Source: Sediminicoccus sp. KRV36
GTDB taxonomy: Bacteria; Pseudomonadota; Alphaproteobacteria; Acetobacterales; Acetobacteraceae
DNA length: 64,000 bases
Direction: 5' to 3'
Assembly (NCBI RefSeq): GCF_023243115.1
Contig: NZ_CP085081.1
Span: 806,001 to 870,000, forward strand
Shown here: piece after piece, positions 39,101 to 51,100 of the stretch
Numbering within the stretch: position 1 is the stretch's first letter
How the letters are laid out: the number at the start of each line of letters is the position of its first letter
The notes under the pieces: generated by a model
Seen by the model: only the letters and a program-made list of their open reading frames with translations
Told to the model about the DNA's origin: nothing
Database searches by the model: none
Program-made: the position numbers and the translations under genes

Positions 39101-42100
39101 GTCCACGGCACGGAAGCTCAGCGCGGTTCCATCAGCGATGCTGACGGTGGCGTTGCGCGGGTCGAAGAACCAGGAGCCGGTGCTGCCGGCCCGCACGCTG
39201 CCGACCAGCGTCGTGCCGTCATAGGCACGGACCAGCGAAAGCACCTCGGCGGTGCCGGCGACCCCATAGGCCGAGCCGGCGGAGGCGCCGGCAATGCTGG
39301 TGATGACCGGCGCGGCGGGCGCCGCGGCATCGCCGGCGACCGGCCCCGGCAGGGTGGCGCTGCCGCCATCCCATTGCACGCTGCGGCTGATGATGGATTG
39401 CGCCGTGTCGAGCGTCGCCGCGTCCAGCACCAGGAAGCTGCGGCTGGCGCCGAGGCCGGCGTTCAGGGCCGTTACCGCCTCGGCGGGGAGGCTCGCGCTC
39501 CACGCCCCTCCCTCGACCGTCGCGGCGATCGGGTTGAAGGCGAAGCTGGCGACGAGATCGGCGGCGCTGCCGGTGGCGCTGGTGATGCTGACCGTGGGCG
39601 GCGTGACGTAGCCGGCACCCGCATCGGTGAGGATGACGCCGGTGACCACGCCGCCGGTGATCTCCAGCGTGCCGGTCGCGGTGCGCCCGCCGGCCGGCGG
39701 CGGGCTGAAGGTCACGGTATCGCCGGCCACATAGCCGCTGCCCCCGGCGGCGACCGTGACCGCATTCACCTCGTCGGTCACGAGCCAGACGGCGGCGGCG
39801 CTGGTTGTGCCGCGCAGCACCAGGCCAGCGCGCGTCTGCGGGGAGACCGCGTCGGTGCCGGCCACCGGCTCGAAGCTCAGGCCTTCGCCGATGGTGGTGA
39901 GGAGGAGCTCGGCCGAGGCGGCGCCCTGGTTGCCCACGGCATCCGTGGCCCGGGCGGTCAGGGCGTGGTCCCCTGCGGCCAGGGCCTGCTCGGGGAGGAA
40001 GGTCCAGCTGCCATCCGCCGCGGCGGTGGCGGTGCCGAGCAATTGCGTGCCGTCGAACACGGCGATGATGGCATTGGCTTCGGACGTTCCGCTCAGCACG
40101 GGACGCGACGGGTAAAGCCCGGCGCCGACCTCCTGCGCCACATCGGCCAGCAGCGTGGGCGCGGCCGGGCCGGTGATATCGAGGGCGAGGGTCGCGCTGC
40201 CAGCGGCGCTGGCGGTGCCGCCGTTGCGCGCCGTGAGCTGCACAGCGTAACTGCCATCCGCCGTCTGGGCGGGCAGGCTGGCGGTCCAGCTGCCGGCATA
40301 GCGGTCCAGGCTGGCGGTGACGCTGCCGGTGGAGATGGCGCCCGCGACCGGGGTGAAGGTCCAGCCGACCGTGACCTCGGTCACGCCGGGCTGCACGCTG
40401 CCGGCCAGCACGGGGGCGAGGCTGGCGGTGACAAGGCCGGGTGCGAAGGCGGCGCCATCCACCGTGGTCGGCACTGGCGCCGTCGGCAGCAGGGTGATGG
40501 CGCGGGTGACTGTGGTGGCCAGGCCGGCCGCAGTGGCGACCACGTTCAGCGTTTGCGGGCCGCTGCCAAGGGCGGCCAGGTTGTCGGCCGTCAGCGCATA
40601 ACTCCAGCTTGCGCCGGTGACGGTGGCGGTGAAGGCCGCCTGGGTGCCGGGGACGACGATCTGCACGGTGGCACCCGGGCTCACCGTGCCGCTCAGCACC
40701 AGGCCGCTGCGCTCGGCTTCGCTGACGACATCGTCGGCCGCCACAGGGTCCATGCCCAGGCTGGGTCGCGTGGCGCCGAGGGTCAGGGTGGCGGTGGTGC
40801 TGGCGGTGGCGCCCGCGGCGGTGGTGGCGGTGATCCCCAGCACGCCCGCGGCTGCCTCCAGCAGCGCGACATCGGCATCGGTCAAGCGATAGGACCAGGC
40901 GCCAGCCTCGACCCAGGCGGTGCGGAGGGTGCCGCCCAAGCTGAGCGTGACGTCGGCGCCGCGTTCCGCCGTGCCGGCCAGGATGGCACCCGCGAAAAGC
41001 TCGGCCTGCCCGAGCGTGAGGTTGGCGGCGATGGTGGCGTCGCGGCCGGCGATGCTGTCCAGGGTCGGCGCCGCGGTGGTGCCGGCCGCGATGGTGACCT
41101 GCCGCGCGCCGGAGAGCCCGCTGACCAGCCCGAGCGCATTGGTCGCGGTGGCGCGGAAGGCATGCGTCCCAAGCGCGAGCGGCGTGGCTGAAAGGTCGAT
41201 GCTCCAGTTGCCGCCAGCATCGGCGGTGACCTGGCCCGCGGCCGTTGCCGCGCCATCCAGGTACAGCCTGATGGTGGCGTTGGCTGGCCCCTGGCCTGCC
41301 AGCACCAGCCCGGTCGCGGTGGTGATGCCATCGCCCAGCGGCGCGGTATCGGTGGTGAAGCCGGTGATGACCGGAGCGGCCGGCGGCTGGGCGGCGATGG
41401 TGAAGGCGATGCTGGCATCGCTGGTGCTGGCATTGCCGGCCAGGTCCACCGCGCGGGCCGTGACCATGTGGCTGCCATTGGCCAGCGCCGGCAGTGCTGC
41501 GGTCCAGGCGCCGGATTGGTCGGCCTGCGCGGTCGCCAGCAGGGTCGTGCCCTCGCGCAGTTGCACGCGGGCATAGGCTTCGGCGGTGCCGGTCAGCACC
41601 TGTGCGGCATCGGCCACCGTGGTGCCGCCCGGCGTGGTGATCACCGGGGCGGCCGGCGGCACGGTGTCGCTGGCACCCGGGCCGCTGCCACCGGTCAGCG
41701 CCTGGCCGGAGCGCACGGCATTGCCATAGGCATCGCGGAGCACGGCAAAGAGCTGCCAGGCGCCGCTGGGGAGGTTGGCCGGGCGGTCGAAGGTGACGTT
41801 CCGGCCGAGGTCGGCCGTGGTGAGGGTGTGGCTGGCGTAGACCACGCCGTCGGCATCCTCCAGCGTCAGCACATCGCCCGGCACCACGCCGGAATCGGTG
41901 GTGAGCGAGACGTTGCCGCTGGCGCGGATGGTGATGCGGTCGAGGTCGAGCTTCTGGCTGGCGTCCAGCACCACGTTGCCGGCGGGGCCTGCGGCGCTGA
42001 TGCTGATCAGGTTGTACGGGATCTGCCCCTGGTGCAGCGTGACCGTGCTGCTGCTGTCCAGCCGGGTGACCAGCGCGAGGGAGGCTTCCGCCGTGGCCTG

Positions 42101-45100
42101 CACGGTGGCGTCCACGCTGCCGCGGCTGATCACCAGCACCGGCCTGGCGGGGTCCGGCACCGCCACCGCGGCACCCACGGACCAGCCATCCGTCACGTTG
42201 CCGGCCAGGGCGAACATGGCGCCGGTGCCATCGGCATTGGCGGTCAGCACCTGGACCTGCTGGCCGGCCTGGTTGCTGCGGTAGTCGATGGCGTTCTGGA
42301 CGAAGCGGCCGCCGATGATGCTGGCCAGGTAGCTGCCGGCGGCGGTGTAGCCGATGTCGTTGCCGGTGTTGGTGGCCGGCAGCGTGACCTCGACATATTG
42401 CGCACCGGAGGCGCCCTGCACGATGCGCCCGCCCGCCGCGCCGTCCCGCGCGATGACGCTGCGCGGATTGTCGCCGGTGGCGTCGAGGATGATCTGCTGC
42501 ACCGGGGAGCCGGAGGCGCGCGAGATCGCCGCATCGAGCGTGATGTCGCGGCCGGAACGCAGCTCCACCCGGTCCGTGATGGCGGCCACGCCGTTGATCT
42601 GCAGCGGCGCGTTGGCGTTGATGGATTCGCCCGAGGACACCACCAGCACCGGCGTCTCGTAGCCGCGCGGCACCACCAAGCCGTTCACCAGCTGGGTGGT
42701 GGGGATGGTGAAGCTGGCGCCGGCCCGGAAGGTCACGCTCTGCGGCGCATCCACCCAAAGCGTGGGGTCAATGGTCAGGTTGACGCCGGCATCGAGCACG
42801 ATATGCGCGCTGGTGCTGACCGCGCCGCCCTCGGCCGCACTGCGCAGGGTGACGTCGCTGGCGCTGGAGCGCAGCGTCAGCGTGGCATCGCTGCCCGCCG
42901 CACTGGCCTTGAACACGTCCAGCGCGGCATTGGAAACGATGGTCAGGCTGCCGGCCAGCGCGGCAACATCGGTGACGCGCAGCTGGTTCCGGCCGCTGCC
43001 GGCGGCGTTACTGTCGGTGATGGCGATATCGCCGGTGGTGCTGCGCACCAGCCGCAGTTCCGCCACCGAGACACCGAGCCCGGCGATGCCGGTGGCCGCG
43101 CTGAGCGCGATTGCGCCGCCGGTCAGGGCCTCGGCCGCCGTGCCATTGAACGGGCCGTTGAATAGCGGCGGCACCACGGTGGCCAGGTTCACGCCCGTGC
43201 CGGTGCCGCTGATGCGGCCCGTGGCCGTCAGCGAGACATCGACAGGCTGCGCCGTAATGTCCAGCAACTCGCCGTCCGGCGGCACAACGACGCGCAGGCT
43301 GGTGCGGCCGGCGACCAGATCTTGCACCACCACGTCACCCGGGACCGTGACGGTGATGGCGCCGTCATAGGTCCGCAACCGGCCGAGCGTGACCGAGCGC
43401 GTGGTGGCCAGCGTCATCGCGCCGGCCTGCTGCACTTCGGCGTTCAGCAGGGCGACATCGAGGTTGCCAAGGCCCATGGCCCCGGCGCTGGTGAGGCTCA
43501 GCGCGGCGGCCGAAACCGCCGAGCCGTCGAGCTGGCTGATGACGCCACCCGAGGTCAGGCTGGCCTCGCCGGCCGTGATGGTGCCGATGCGAAGGTCGCC
43601 CTGCACGACGGTCACCGCCAGCGCGGCACGCGCGCCGGCGGTGACGCTGCGCAGGATGACCGCACCCGGGTCGGTCGCGGTCGGGCTGGCGATCAGGCTG
43701 ATGCTGCCCGACTGCGTTGCCAGCTGCGTGATATCCACCGCGCCATAGGTGGCAAGGTTCACCAGGCCGCTGCCGGTGCTGCTGGCCGAAAGCCGCCCGG
43801 TGGCGATGGCCAGCCCGGTGCTATTGGCCGCGTCGCCGCTGATGTCGCCGAGGGCCACGATGCTGGCCTGCCGCGCCGCGGCGGCATTGCCGGAAATCAG
43901 CACGCTGCCGCCGGCAGCCGTCAGGTTGAGCGTGCCATCGCTGCCGGTATCGCCAAGCGCGGTCAGCCCGGCGCCATACAGCACGATGCTGCCGCCCTGG
44001 GCGCCGGCAGCCAGGGTCACGGAGCCGGCGCTGGCCAGGATATCGGTGGTGACAGCCCCGGTGATGCCGCCGCTGCCGCTGGTCCCGGCGATGACCGAGA
44101 CCAGGGACGTGGCCTGCAGCGTGCCGAGCACGGCGGCATCCTGCCCGGCGCTCAGCAGCGCCTGGCCGGTGGCGCGCAGGGTGCCGCTGGCGCCGATGCT
44201 GCCGCCGGCGGTCAGGCTCAACACCTGCGCCGCGTTCATGATGCCCTGGCTGGTGCCCAGCGTCGTGCCATAGCCGGCGGTGACAAGCGTGGCGGCATCG
44301 AAGCTTGCGTTACGCCCCGCCACCAGGGTCAGCGCGCCGGCCGAATGCAGCTCGGTCAGGATGCCATCGAGCGGGGCGCCGGAGGCGGAGGTCAGGCCCA
44401 GCGTGGTCAGCCCCGTGGCGGTCAGGTCCCGCCCGGCGAGAATGGTCTGGCCGGACAGCGCGCCGCTGCCGCTGGCGGCCACCACGCCGGTCAGCGAGAC
44501 GTCGCGCCCGGCATCAATCAGCACCTGGGCGGCGGCGACCGTCTGGTCCGCGAAGGCGCCATAGTTCAGCGGGGTGCCGCCATCCACGCGGGTGGCGCGG
44601 TTGAGCACCTGATCCGCGGTGATCGGCACATCCTTGTACAGCGTCAGGCTGGCGGCCTGCACCACCTTGGACTGCGTGTCATAGGTGCGGAACTTCGGGA
44701 CGTTCTCGAACCGGTCAGTGGTGTTGCTGACCCATTGGTAGTCCAGCGTGGAGCGGTTGTCGTAGATGCCGCTGTTCTTGCTCAGCCAGTTGAAGGTGAC
44801 GTCCTTCTGGGTCTCGGTCCGCTGGGCACCAGTCCACAGTGTGTCGATTTGGTATACAAGGTATTGGTTTACGCCAGCGAAGTATGGAAGTGGAAATTTA
44901 CCACTAGTATCCAATTTTAGAGTCAATGGAAATGTTACGACACCACCATTATATACAATATTTCTACTGACTTCGTTGTGATTCCCATCGATGCCAATAA
45001 CTATAATTTCAGCTCTGCTACCGCCTGGATCTGGCGACCGGAAAAATGGACCTCCGATCTTAATGCCTTCGCGCGTAGTGGAAACCTTTTCGCCAATGAA

Positions 45101-48100
45101 AGCTTGGCCCTCTCGACTTGTATCATGGGCATCAAAGCCCACCGGCACCCCATAGCGGGGGGCAAAAGAGACCGGGCTCAACGACGCTGTGGCCAGGTTG
45201 TAGCCGTTCTGCTGGTAGGCGTAGTTCCAGGAGCCCGGAGCGTAGGTGTTGGAAGATGCCTGATAGGTCGTGTCCCGCACGCCGTTCCAGAAATTGGTAC
45301 CGAGGATATCGGTGCCCAGGCTGTAGGTGGTGGAATAAGCCCATTCCGGCTTGTCGGCCACCTGCTTCGGGCCATCAACCGTCAGGTTGAACACCTGCTG
45401 GCCGTCGCCGGCGTAGTTCACCTGCCACTGCGCCGGCGAGTTGTCGTAGTCCTGGGTGAGGTAGCCGAAGCTGTTATACCAGGACGTGAAGCTGGACTTG
45501 GTCTGGACGTACTGCACTGTCGCCGAGTTGCGGTAGGTGCCGACGAAGTCCTGCGTCACCTTCGGCACGCCCTGGGAGATCACCTTGGCCACATCCGCCT
45601 CGGCGCCCAGCGGCATGGTGATGTACTTGTCCTCCCAGCCGGAGACGGGGATGCTGACGTTCACCATCGGCTTGGTGGTGCCGGCGGGCGGCGGCAGGCT
45701 CCAGCTCGGCACCCAGGCGGCCACGGTCTCATTGCCGCGCAGCACGGTATGGGTGACCAGATTGGCGTAGCTGAAGTCGTAGAGCTTCTTGTAGCCCAGC
45801 TGCGCCAGCACCGCGTCCTTCTGGTTGTCGCTCAGCTCGCTGAACATCTGCTGGCGGTTGTTGATCAGGTCCGGTGCCCGCACGCCGTTGGCAGCCCAGT
45901 CGATCACCGGGCCCTCGCCCGGCGCGCTGGCCGTATTGCGGTAGTCGGCGCCGGAAACGAACCAGGTGCGCTTGGTGGTGCCGTTGAAGTAGCCGGTCTG
46001 CGTCAGCGTGACGTCCATGGTGTGGTAGAAGTAGCCCGCCTTCACGGACTCCACGCCGATCTGCTCGGTGACGGTGGTGCTGATCCAGGACACCACGGGC
46101 ACCTGGATCACCTGGTCCACCACCTTGGTGTAGCCGGTGATGACGGGCACCGTGACCTGGCCGTTGCTGATGATCGGCGTCAGCACGGCGATGCTGTCGT
46201 TGCCGGCGGCGGTATTGGCGCTCAGCACCACGTCGTTGCCGGCCAGCAGGCTGGCCACGCCATCCGCCTTCACGCTGCCGGCGTTGAAGATGCGGATGCT
46301 GCCACCAGCCAGCGCGCTGCGCGCCACGCTGCCGAGGGCGGCCTCATCGGTCGTGCCGGCCGCCAGACCCGCGCGCACATCCACCGCGCCGGTGCCGCCG
46401 GTGGCCAGCAGCGTGCCGAACAGTGACACATCGGCGGCCGCGTTCAGCAGCACGCGATTCTGTGCCTGCACCAGGCCGGAGACCTGGATGGCCTGGGCGC
46501 GCAGATGGGCCAGGCCGGTGGCCAGCAGCTGCGCCTGCGGCAGCAGGCCGGTCGCTGCATCCACCAACAGGTTGCCGCTGGCCGTCAGCAGGATATCCCC
46601 GCCCGGCGCACGCGTGGCGAGCATGCCGCCCGCCAGCACCGAGAGGTTGACGCCACCAACCTGCACCAGGCTTCGGGCGTTGACGTCGCCCTGCAGGATC
46701 ACATCGCCCTGGCCGGCGATGGTGACCTGGTCCACCTTGGTCGTCAGCGTGCCGGCCGTGGATTGCACCTGGCCGATGCTGCCCGAGAGCACCATCATGC
46801 CGCCGCCGCTGATGGAGACCGTGCCGCCGGCGCCCGTGTCGATGGTGGCGCCGGAGAGCCGCACCGGGTCGCCGCCCGCCACCCGCGCCGCGCCGCTGGC
46901 CAAAACGGCGCCAGCGGCATCCACGTATTGGCCCGTAGCATCGACCAGCCAGCCCTCGGCGGTCATCAGCCGGCCATTGGCGTCCACGAAATAGGTCGTC
47001 GGCACCATGTTGCCGGTGCCGTCATCCATCGTCCCGGCGCTGGTCTGGTAGACCAGCGTGGTGGTGAGGACCGAGATGCCGCTGGCATCCGTCAAGCCGC
47101 CCCGCAGCGTCACGGACCGATCGCCCAGCAACAACCCGTTCACCGTCAGCTGGCGGTCGGCGCTGATCGCCAGGTTGCCGCCGGCGCCGGAAGCATCCAC
47201 GAAGCCATCCAGCCGAACATCGCCCGGGGCACCAAGGGTGATCGCCCCACTGCCGGTGCCGGCCAGGTTCAGCGTGGCAACGCGGCTATTGGCATCAAGC
47301 AACAGGCCGACGCCCTGCGCCGACCCGCCGGTGCCGCCCATGAGCGTCACCGAGCCGGTGGCCAGCACGGTGCCGCCGCGGGTGACGCTCGCCCCTGGCA
47401 CGCCATCCGTGCTGAGCACGCCAAGCCGCAGCAGGTCGCTCGCGGTGATGACGACGCTGCCGCCATCGGCGCTGCGCACCAGGCTGCCGCCCACAAGCAT
47501 GGCGCCGGCACCGACCGTGCCGATGATGGTGACGCGCGCGGCCTGCATGGCAATCGCCGAGCCTGCACCGCGGCTGACGAGGTTCACGGCGGCATTCACG
47601 GCGATGGAGTCGGTGGCGGACAGGTTGAGGGCGGTATCGACGTCGAGCAGATAGCCGCGTTGCAGGCTGGCATCGGTGCTCACGGGCGTGCCGAAGCCGA
47701 TATCCGCAGCGCTGGCCGTGAAGCTGCCCGCGCGCAGCACACCGTCGCGGGCGAGGATGCTCGCCGCCGAGACGGAGACATCGCCGAGCGCGGTGAGCGA
47801 GCCGACAAGCCTCAACGTATTGCTGGCGTTGGCCTGCACCTCCGGCGTCGCATCGGCGGCCAGGAAGGTGCTGCTGATCACGCCGCCCAGCACCAGGTCC
47901 TTGCCCGAGATGTCGAGCTGGCCGGCGCTGGTGATGCGCCCGCTGGCGTCCTGCACCGTCAATGTGCCCAGCGTGGAGGCGAGCGCGATGCGGGCCACAT
48001 CCGGGCTGGCGGTGCCGATGGCGCCATCGATGCTGACATCATTCGTACCGGTCAGGCTGATGCTGCCGGCCGGGCCGGTGCTGTCGATGAAGGCGGTGTT

Positions 48101-51100
48101 GCGCAGCGTCAGGCTGACCTGGCCGGGCGAAGCGGGGTCCAGGATGGGGGTGCCGTCGCCAGCGCGGAGCGTGACGTTGCGCTCGGCCTGGATCAGGCCG
48201 CCCACCGTCAGGCTGCGGCTGGAGGCGATGGTGATGTCGCTGCCCGCACCCCGGGCGATGATATTGCCCTGCAGCCAGCCATCGCGCCCGGCGTCAAAGG
48301 CGATGGAGCCGCCCAGCGTCTCAAGCACGCCGCTGGCGTCGAGTTCGATGTCGCGGCCATCGGCCGAATTGCCGGCGTTGAGGGCGATGGCGGTGAAGGC
48401 GCGGACCTTGCCGGCGATGTACAGCTTGTCGTTCGGCCCGCCGGCGCGTCCGATATTGACGACCGAGCCCGCCGCCGCGGCATCCACCGCATAGCGCCGT
48501 TCTGAGACCATCTGCGTGACGCCGGCGGCGTAGGTGAAGCCGATCTCGTCGGCGGTGCCGTCGGGTGCGGCCGTCATCGTCATGGCATAGGGGCCGGCCA
48601 GGAGCAGATGGCCGTCGCGCAGCTTGGCCTGCACGTCCGGCACGCTGGTCGCCGCGAAATCGGTATAGGCGGAGCCGACGGCGTATTGCGCCGGAACCTG
48701 GCTCGCCGTCACGGTCCAGGCAGTGTTGGCCAGTGCGGCCGTCAGCTGGATCATCAGATCCGCGATCGAGCTGTTGCCGACGGTATCCGCCGCGCGCAGC
48801 GTGACCGTGCCGGCGATCTGGAAGCTGATCAGGTCCACCGCCAGGTTGAAGCTGGCGTCGCCGGTCAGCCTGCCATCCGCCGAGATGGGCCAGCCGGCCG
48901 ACGCCAGCTGGTGGATGTCGGCGGGTGCCAGGATATCGATGCGGCCGGGCGCGTCGAGCGAGACGACGCTGTTGGCGCGGCTGGTCGAGACGCTCGCCGA
49001 GCCATACAGCACCATGCCGCGGCCCGTGTAGGGCGAGCCGACACTCTGCGCACGGTCGTCCACCCCGCCGATCAGATGGACGTCCTTGCCGGCGGCGATA
49101 TCGGTGCCGATGATCAGCTGGCGCCCGGCCGTGGCGGTGATGGTGCTGTCCACATCGTAGCGCTGCACGTCGCGGCCGATGATGCGGCCGAGCGCGTCGC
49201 GCACCTGCACCACGCGGCCGCCGCTCAGCAGCAGACCCTGGATATTCACGTCCTGCACGCCGGACAGCGTGATGGTGCCGGCCTCGCGCACGCTGCCATC
49301 CGCGTTGCGCGTGCCCTGCACGACGACCTCGGTCGCCGCATGCACCAGCAGGCCGGTGCCCGAGATGTCGCTGCCTCCCGCGGCGTCAATCAGCCGGCTG
49401 GCATAGAGCCTGCCGCCGGTCTCGATCGGCTGTCCGGCCTGGTTGACCGCATGGCCGCCGAGATAGGCCTGCAACGTCGCTGTGATGCGGATGTCGCTGT
49501 CGCGCCCCGACCAGACCACATCCTCGGACACCAGGTTGCCGGCCAGGTCGAAGACCTGGCTCAACTGCCCGCCGCTGATGACGCTGCCGATGGTTTCCAG
49601 CCGCGCGCCGCTCTCGATCAGGACGGTGCTGCCGGCCCCACCGAAGCCAAGCCCCGCCGCGGCGATGCCGCCCGCGGTGCCGATCCGCACGCCCAGCAGC
49701 CCGTCATCCGGGCCGGCGGAATTGCCGAGGACGGTGATGTCGCCGCTGGCGTTCAGGCCGGATTCCAGCTGCACCTGCTGGCCAGCGACCACCAGGATGC
49801 TGGCGCCACCATCGCCATCGGCATCCCGCGCGTAGATCGTCCCATTGGCGCCGGCGATGCCGCCCGCGGTAAGGACGCCCATGACGTCCACATCCTCGGC
49901 GCCCTTCACGACGATGGTGCTGCCGACATCCAGTGTGCGGATGGAGCTGAGATCCGCGATGTAGACGCTGCTGCCATGCTGGTCGGTGCGCCGGCCGGGG
50001 CCTTGCAGCGCGTCGCCGGTCAGGCCCAGCCCGCCATACAGCGCAATGGCCTCGCTGACCTGCAACGCGCTTTCGACATAGAGGAAGCTGTTGGATTGCA
50101 GCGTCAGCGTCACATCGGCGCCGAGGACGTTGATGTTGCCGCGAGTGATGACGTCCTGGTCGGATCTCAGCACCAGGCTGCGGTTGTCGCCGAGGCTGGT
50201 GATGGTGCCCGTCTGCAGCATGCCGTAGCCGGTATTGTGGTCCACCAGGTAATTCCTGGGGCTCACGCGGGCGATGTTCTGGAAGTAGGCGGTCTTGTTG
50301 AAGATGGCGTATTTGGTCTTGCCGCCGTTCAGCGGGTCACCGAAGGCCGCACCATCGTATTTCTGCGCGCCGGAGTTGAAGGTCATGGCGCCGGAGCCGT
50401 AGATCGCCCCACCCAGCAGCATCTCGTTCACCGCAGTCAGCGTCACGGTGCCGTTGCTGCCGGAAATGGATGGGATGATGCCTGTCACCGCGACACCGGC
50501 GCGGATGGCGCTGCCCGGATTGACCGAGATCGCATCGGCACTGGTGAGGTTCAGCACCGAATTCGCGCCAAGCCCACGGATGTCGCTGTTCTCCAGCACC
50601 AGCAGCGGCCCGCCGGCATTGACGTCGAGCCGGCCGTTCGTGCCACCCACGTCGATGACGCCAGCCGATTCGATTGCGTGGCTGGTGGTGATGACGATGT
50701 GGCCGCGGTCGTCGCGCGTCGAGATGAGGCCGACACTGTCGAGGATCAGGCTCGCGCCGCCGTCATAGGGCGTGATGAGATAGGCATCGGCCTGCGGGTC
50801 CCCGGTGACGGTGATCGTCACCGCATCCAGCCCCTTCACCCAGCCGGTGATCTGCGCCTGCTCGGCGACGTTCAGCGTGATCGTGCGGCCTGAGATGCCG
50901 CTGTCCGGCAGCCCGGCCGGAACCTTGATGTTGGCGCTGGCGATATTCAGCAGCCGCGTAAATATGGTGATGGTGTCTGCCGGCGCCTGTACGTTGCCGC
51001 GCACATCCATGATGTCCGAATACAGCGTGACCGTGTCGCGGAAGGCCGCAACACGTGAATCGGTGGAACGCAGCGTGTCCGGGAAGAACTTCAGGTAGTC

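Noticed and set aside
39219..42758. A 1,179-codon minus-strand frame overlapping the Ig-like region
   Set aside because: It is an out-of-frame reading of the Ig-like array (Arg/His/Gly-rich, no domain), while the giant frame reads clear Ig-like domains over the same bases.
44838..45130. Assembly chimera or frameshift at the AT-rich patch
   Set aside because: The frame is open through both edges and the encoded sequence continues the surrounding domain sensibly, so contamination is less likely than recombination; reads would settle it.
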